Source: Harmonia axyridis
Taxonomy: Eukaryota > Arthropoda > Insecta > Coleoptera > Coccinellidae
Length of the DNA stretch: 64,000 bases
Direction: 5' to 3'
NCBI RefSeq assembly: GCF_914767665.1
Contig: NC_059508.1
Location: forward strand, 20,000,001 to 20,064,000
The first letter of the stretch is position 1. Every line of letters starts with the position of its first letter. Below, in pieces: positions 61,833 to 64,000 of the stretch. The translations under genes and the position numbers were made by a program. Under the pieces are notes generated by a model. That model was not told the origin of the DNA and searched no databases. It worked only from the letters and a program-made list of their open reading frames with translations.

Positions 61833-64000
61833 ATGGATGTGAATCGATTATTGAATGATGAGCTGACTTATGAGTTACAGCTGAGAGGACAAACAATACC
61901 CAGCACAGTAACGCTAAAGAGAAGCCTATTACGACAGGTATTGAAATTAAATTTGCCTCTACAGCCGACAGGAATGAACCCGACACTGGACATGGAGTCC
62001 TGTCAGAATAAACTCACCGACTTGCTGGAAGCCATTAAACACTTTGACACTGGGAACACCACAAATGAATATACTCGGATTTCAACAAGATTGATACACA
62101 TTCAGAGAAGACTGAATTTTATTATCACTGAAAATGAAACCGAGTCACAGATGATAGAACAATTAAAGGAGACTGCAGCTCGGGCCTTGAGGTCATTGGA
62201 GGCACTAGTGACTGCAGACAGACCGCAGCCATCGAATCATCCGGATGGATCGCTTTTGGATGTAGAGATCCCACAGTCGCCGGGGATGTCTCCCATACAG
62301 CCAACCAAGGTTGCACCACTGGAGACATCGTTGATAACATTGGACGCTGATGATCAGCCGCTACCACAGGTTCCAATTCCCCAGGCTGCGACACCTAAAA
62401 ATAAATCAAAATTAGCACAGGTCCTGAATGAAACTAGACAGGAATGTGAAGATTTACTACAGCATTTACCAACAATGCCAGTTTCTCAACCACAGAGACA
62501 GAATGTGGAACAACAAGAGGGGCCAACTCATAGTAGGTGGACGAGCTCTATGAGAAGGGTGTCATTCCCCCATCCGACGGAATCGATAATAGATTTGAAC
62601 CCCCGACATGACCCCCAAGTGAAGTCAACACCGACTGCAACGGTACCCATTCATAAATGGAATATTTATTTTGATGGCACTGATAGCGTAACCGGATTTA
62701 TAGAGGAGATAGAGAGACTGGCTGAATCCCGGAAGACATCCTTAGAACAGGTGTTCGAATCAATTTACGAACTTTTACGAAAGGATGCCAAGGATTGGTT
62801 CATCCCCCGGAGGGGACTTTTCAGAAACTGGGATGATTTCAAAAATCAATTGAAGGAAGCATTCTTACCAGTCAATTATGAAGAGAACCTACTGGATGAA
62901 ATCAAGAAGAGGATGCAAGGCCCTGATGAAAAGCTATTGTTGTATGTTACCCGGATGCAAAATCTGTTCCAGAAACTGACTTGCAATCGTCCCACTGAGA
63001 GTGAACAGATTCGACTGATAAGACAGAGGTTATTGCCATCACTGCAGCAGGCTTTGGCCTTTCAAGAGACCACCACATACGATGAACTGCTGAAGAAAGG
63101 AAAAATCTTTGAATTAGTACAATGGCAAATGGGACATTATACAAAACCACCGGCTAACCCCAGCCTTATTGATGAACCTCATCTCACTTATCAACAGCGT
63201 CGTCAAAGAGACTATCAAGCTAATCTCCATGTACTGACAGAAGATCAAGTCCCAAAATCCAAACCGGATTCCCCGAGGCCAGTGTCCTCCCACGGTAGAA
63301 TAGAAAACCGAAGACCCACTGGACCTGGTCGTTCACAACTGCCTTCAAGATCACTGGAGCATACAGACAACAGGTCAAGAAATGGTAACACCTCCCAGGA
63401 CCGGACTGGATCCCCAGCGGAGCGAAGAGTGACCTTTCAGACCCAATGCTTTCGGTGCGGAAAATATGGACATTTAAGAAGAGAATGCCAAGGAACGCCG
63501 AAATTATTTTGCTCCCGATGTCAGAGAGTGGGCATCCTCTCCCGAGATTGCCCCTGTTCCCGGAATCAGAAAAGAACTTCCCCACCGACGTCCATCGAGC
63601 TACTGACTCCACTGGACCCCACTACTGAAAGTGACAACCGGCCCCTGGTGCTGGTATACATCGAAGGAAAAGTATTTCACGCACTGGTAGATACTGGTGC
63701 CACCAAATGTTTCTGCAGCCGGAAGGTAGCCCAGCTGTGTGAAAGGAATGGAATTAAGGGAGAAAAATCCAACACAGAAACTGTCATGGTAGCAAATGGT
63801 CAAACGACAGCCACCCCGAAGATGTATCACTTGTCAATGGTGATAGCCGATTATGTCCTGACAGATATAGAATTCTTGTTGGTACCCAATTTAACGGTAG
63901 ACTTAATCCTGGGAATAGAAGTCCTCAAGAAATACAACTTCTCCCTGGATCTTCGAAAGACAAATGTCTACTTGGAAGGTCGACTTGTACCCAGAGTGGA
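61833..64000 (+). CDS. Ty3/Gypsy gag-protease, open at window end
   Basis: Start ATG 61833 (MDVNRLLNDELTYELQLRG); the frame has no stop up to the last base, over 720 codons. The first 270 residues are Pro/Gln-rich. The capsid-type gag block spans about 275-400: KWNIYFDGTDSVTGFIEEIE, LLRKDAKDWFIPRRG, WDDFKNQLKEAFLPVNYEEN and LLLYVTRMQNLFQKL. Two knuckles follow: CFRCGKYGHLRREC, and CSRCQRVGILSRDC with Ile where His is expected. The protease has FHALVDTGATKCF (catalytic DTG) and LILGIEVLKKYNFSLD. RT should begin beyond the edge. Gag and protease are in one frame. The reading frame looks undamaged, so this may be a young copy. Confidence 0.85.
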   Translation, partial: MDVNRLLNDELTYELQLRGQTIPSTVTLKRSLLRQVLKLNLPLQPTGMNPTLDMESCQNKLTDLLEAIKHFDTGNTTNEYTRISTRLIHIQRRLNFIITENETESQMIEQLKETAARALRSLEALVTADRPQPSNHPDGSLLDVEIPQSPGMSPIQPTKVAPLETSLITLDADDQPLPQVPIPQAATPKNKSKLAQVLNETRQECEDLLQHLPTMPVSQPQRQNVEQQEGPTHSRWTSSMRRVSFPHPTESIIDLNPRHDPQVKSTPTATVPIHKWNIYFDGTDSVTGFIEEIERLAESRKTSLEQVFESIYELLRKDAKDWFIPRRGLFRNWDDFKNQLKEAFLPVNYEENLLDEIKKRMQGPDEKLLLYVTRMQNLFQKLTCNRPTESEQIRLIRQRLLPSLQQALAFQETTTYDELLKKGKIFELVQWQMGHYTKPPANPSLIDEPHLTYQQRRQRDYQANLHVLTEDQVPKSKPDSPRPVSSHGRIENRRPTGPGRSQLPSRSLEHTDNRSRNGNTSQDRTGSPAERRVTFQTQCFRCGKYGHLRRECQGTPKLFCSRCQRVGILSRDCPCSRNQKRTSPPTSIELLTPLDPTTESDNRPLVLVYIEGKVFHALVDTGATKCFCSRKVAQLCERNGIKGEKSNTETVMVANGQTTATPKMYHLSMVIADYVLTDIEFLLVPNLTVDLILGIEVLKKYNFSLDLRKTNVYLEGRLVPRV

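Overview
This window looks like nuclear DNA of an arthropod, most likely an insect. It is AT-rich and packed with non-LTR retrotransposons of the CR1/Jockey, I, RTE, R1 and R2/R4-like types. It also holds BEL/Pao and Ty3/Gypsy LTR elements, irritans-type mariners, Tc1-like, pogo-like and hAT-like DNA transposons, and a set of TA-flanked fold-back elements ending in CAGGGTG or similar. Nothing is bacterial: there are no operons, rRNA, tRNA or CRISPR. The only part I would call an ordinary host gene is a pair of spliced exons on the minus strand (55390-55680), joined across a 70-bp GT-AG intron that keeps the reading frame. I could not name this gene.

Layout. 3-2325: 3' part of an open CR1/Jockey-group LINE, then a Jockey-like tail (2326-2790) and a sequence studded with TTCTCGACC motifs (2822-3320). 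3331-9930: an I-clade LINE (gag-like ORF1; endonuclease, RT and RNase H) broken by a minus-strand LINE fragment with a 12-bp target duplication (6789-7317) and by a 190-bp fold-back (9137-9326). 10463-13449: an LTR fragment fused to a decayed BEL/Pao gag-protease-RT. This is cut by a Tc1/mariner-superfamily element with 656-bp inverted repeats (13452-17671), itself carrying a non-autonomous hAT (14940-16697, perfect 8-bp duplication). 18060-22704: a transposase scrap, a 724-bp fold-back, an internally deleted mariner with a SINE-like insert, and a 1.55-kb fold-back.

22707-35820: a fold-back with about 690-bp arms that has been opened by two LINEs. One is an RTE element (23415-30780) that holds a non-autonomous Gypsy element with near-identical LTRs (26175-30197). 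The other is a minus-strand CR1-like LINE with both ORFs intact (about 30861-35035). 35821-40200: unique-looking DNA, a mariner fragment, and a pogo-like transposase relic that ends in a PHD-like finger. 40200-54284: four LINE relics in series (A, R1-like, CR1, B), two solo LTRs with 5-bp duplications, and one arm of the big fold-back. 54285-57000: host-like DNA with the two exons. 57000-59019: an R2/R4-like LINE relic cut by a Ty3/Gypsy element (59020 to window end). That element has a long LTR, a 1.6-kb leader and a >720-codon gag-protease frame still open at the right edge.

Most elements are dead. Three stretches have no visible lesion: the LINE at 3-2222, the CR1-like LINE at 31174-34849, and the Gypsy gag-protease frame at 61833-64000. 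Functions are inferred from motifs I could read by eye. Family names are at clade level, and identity percentages were not computed unless a count is given.
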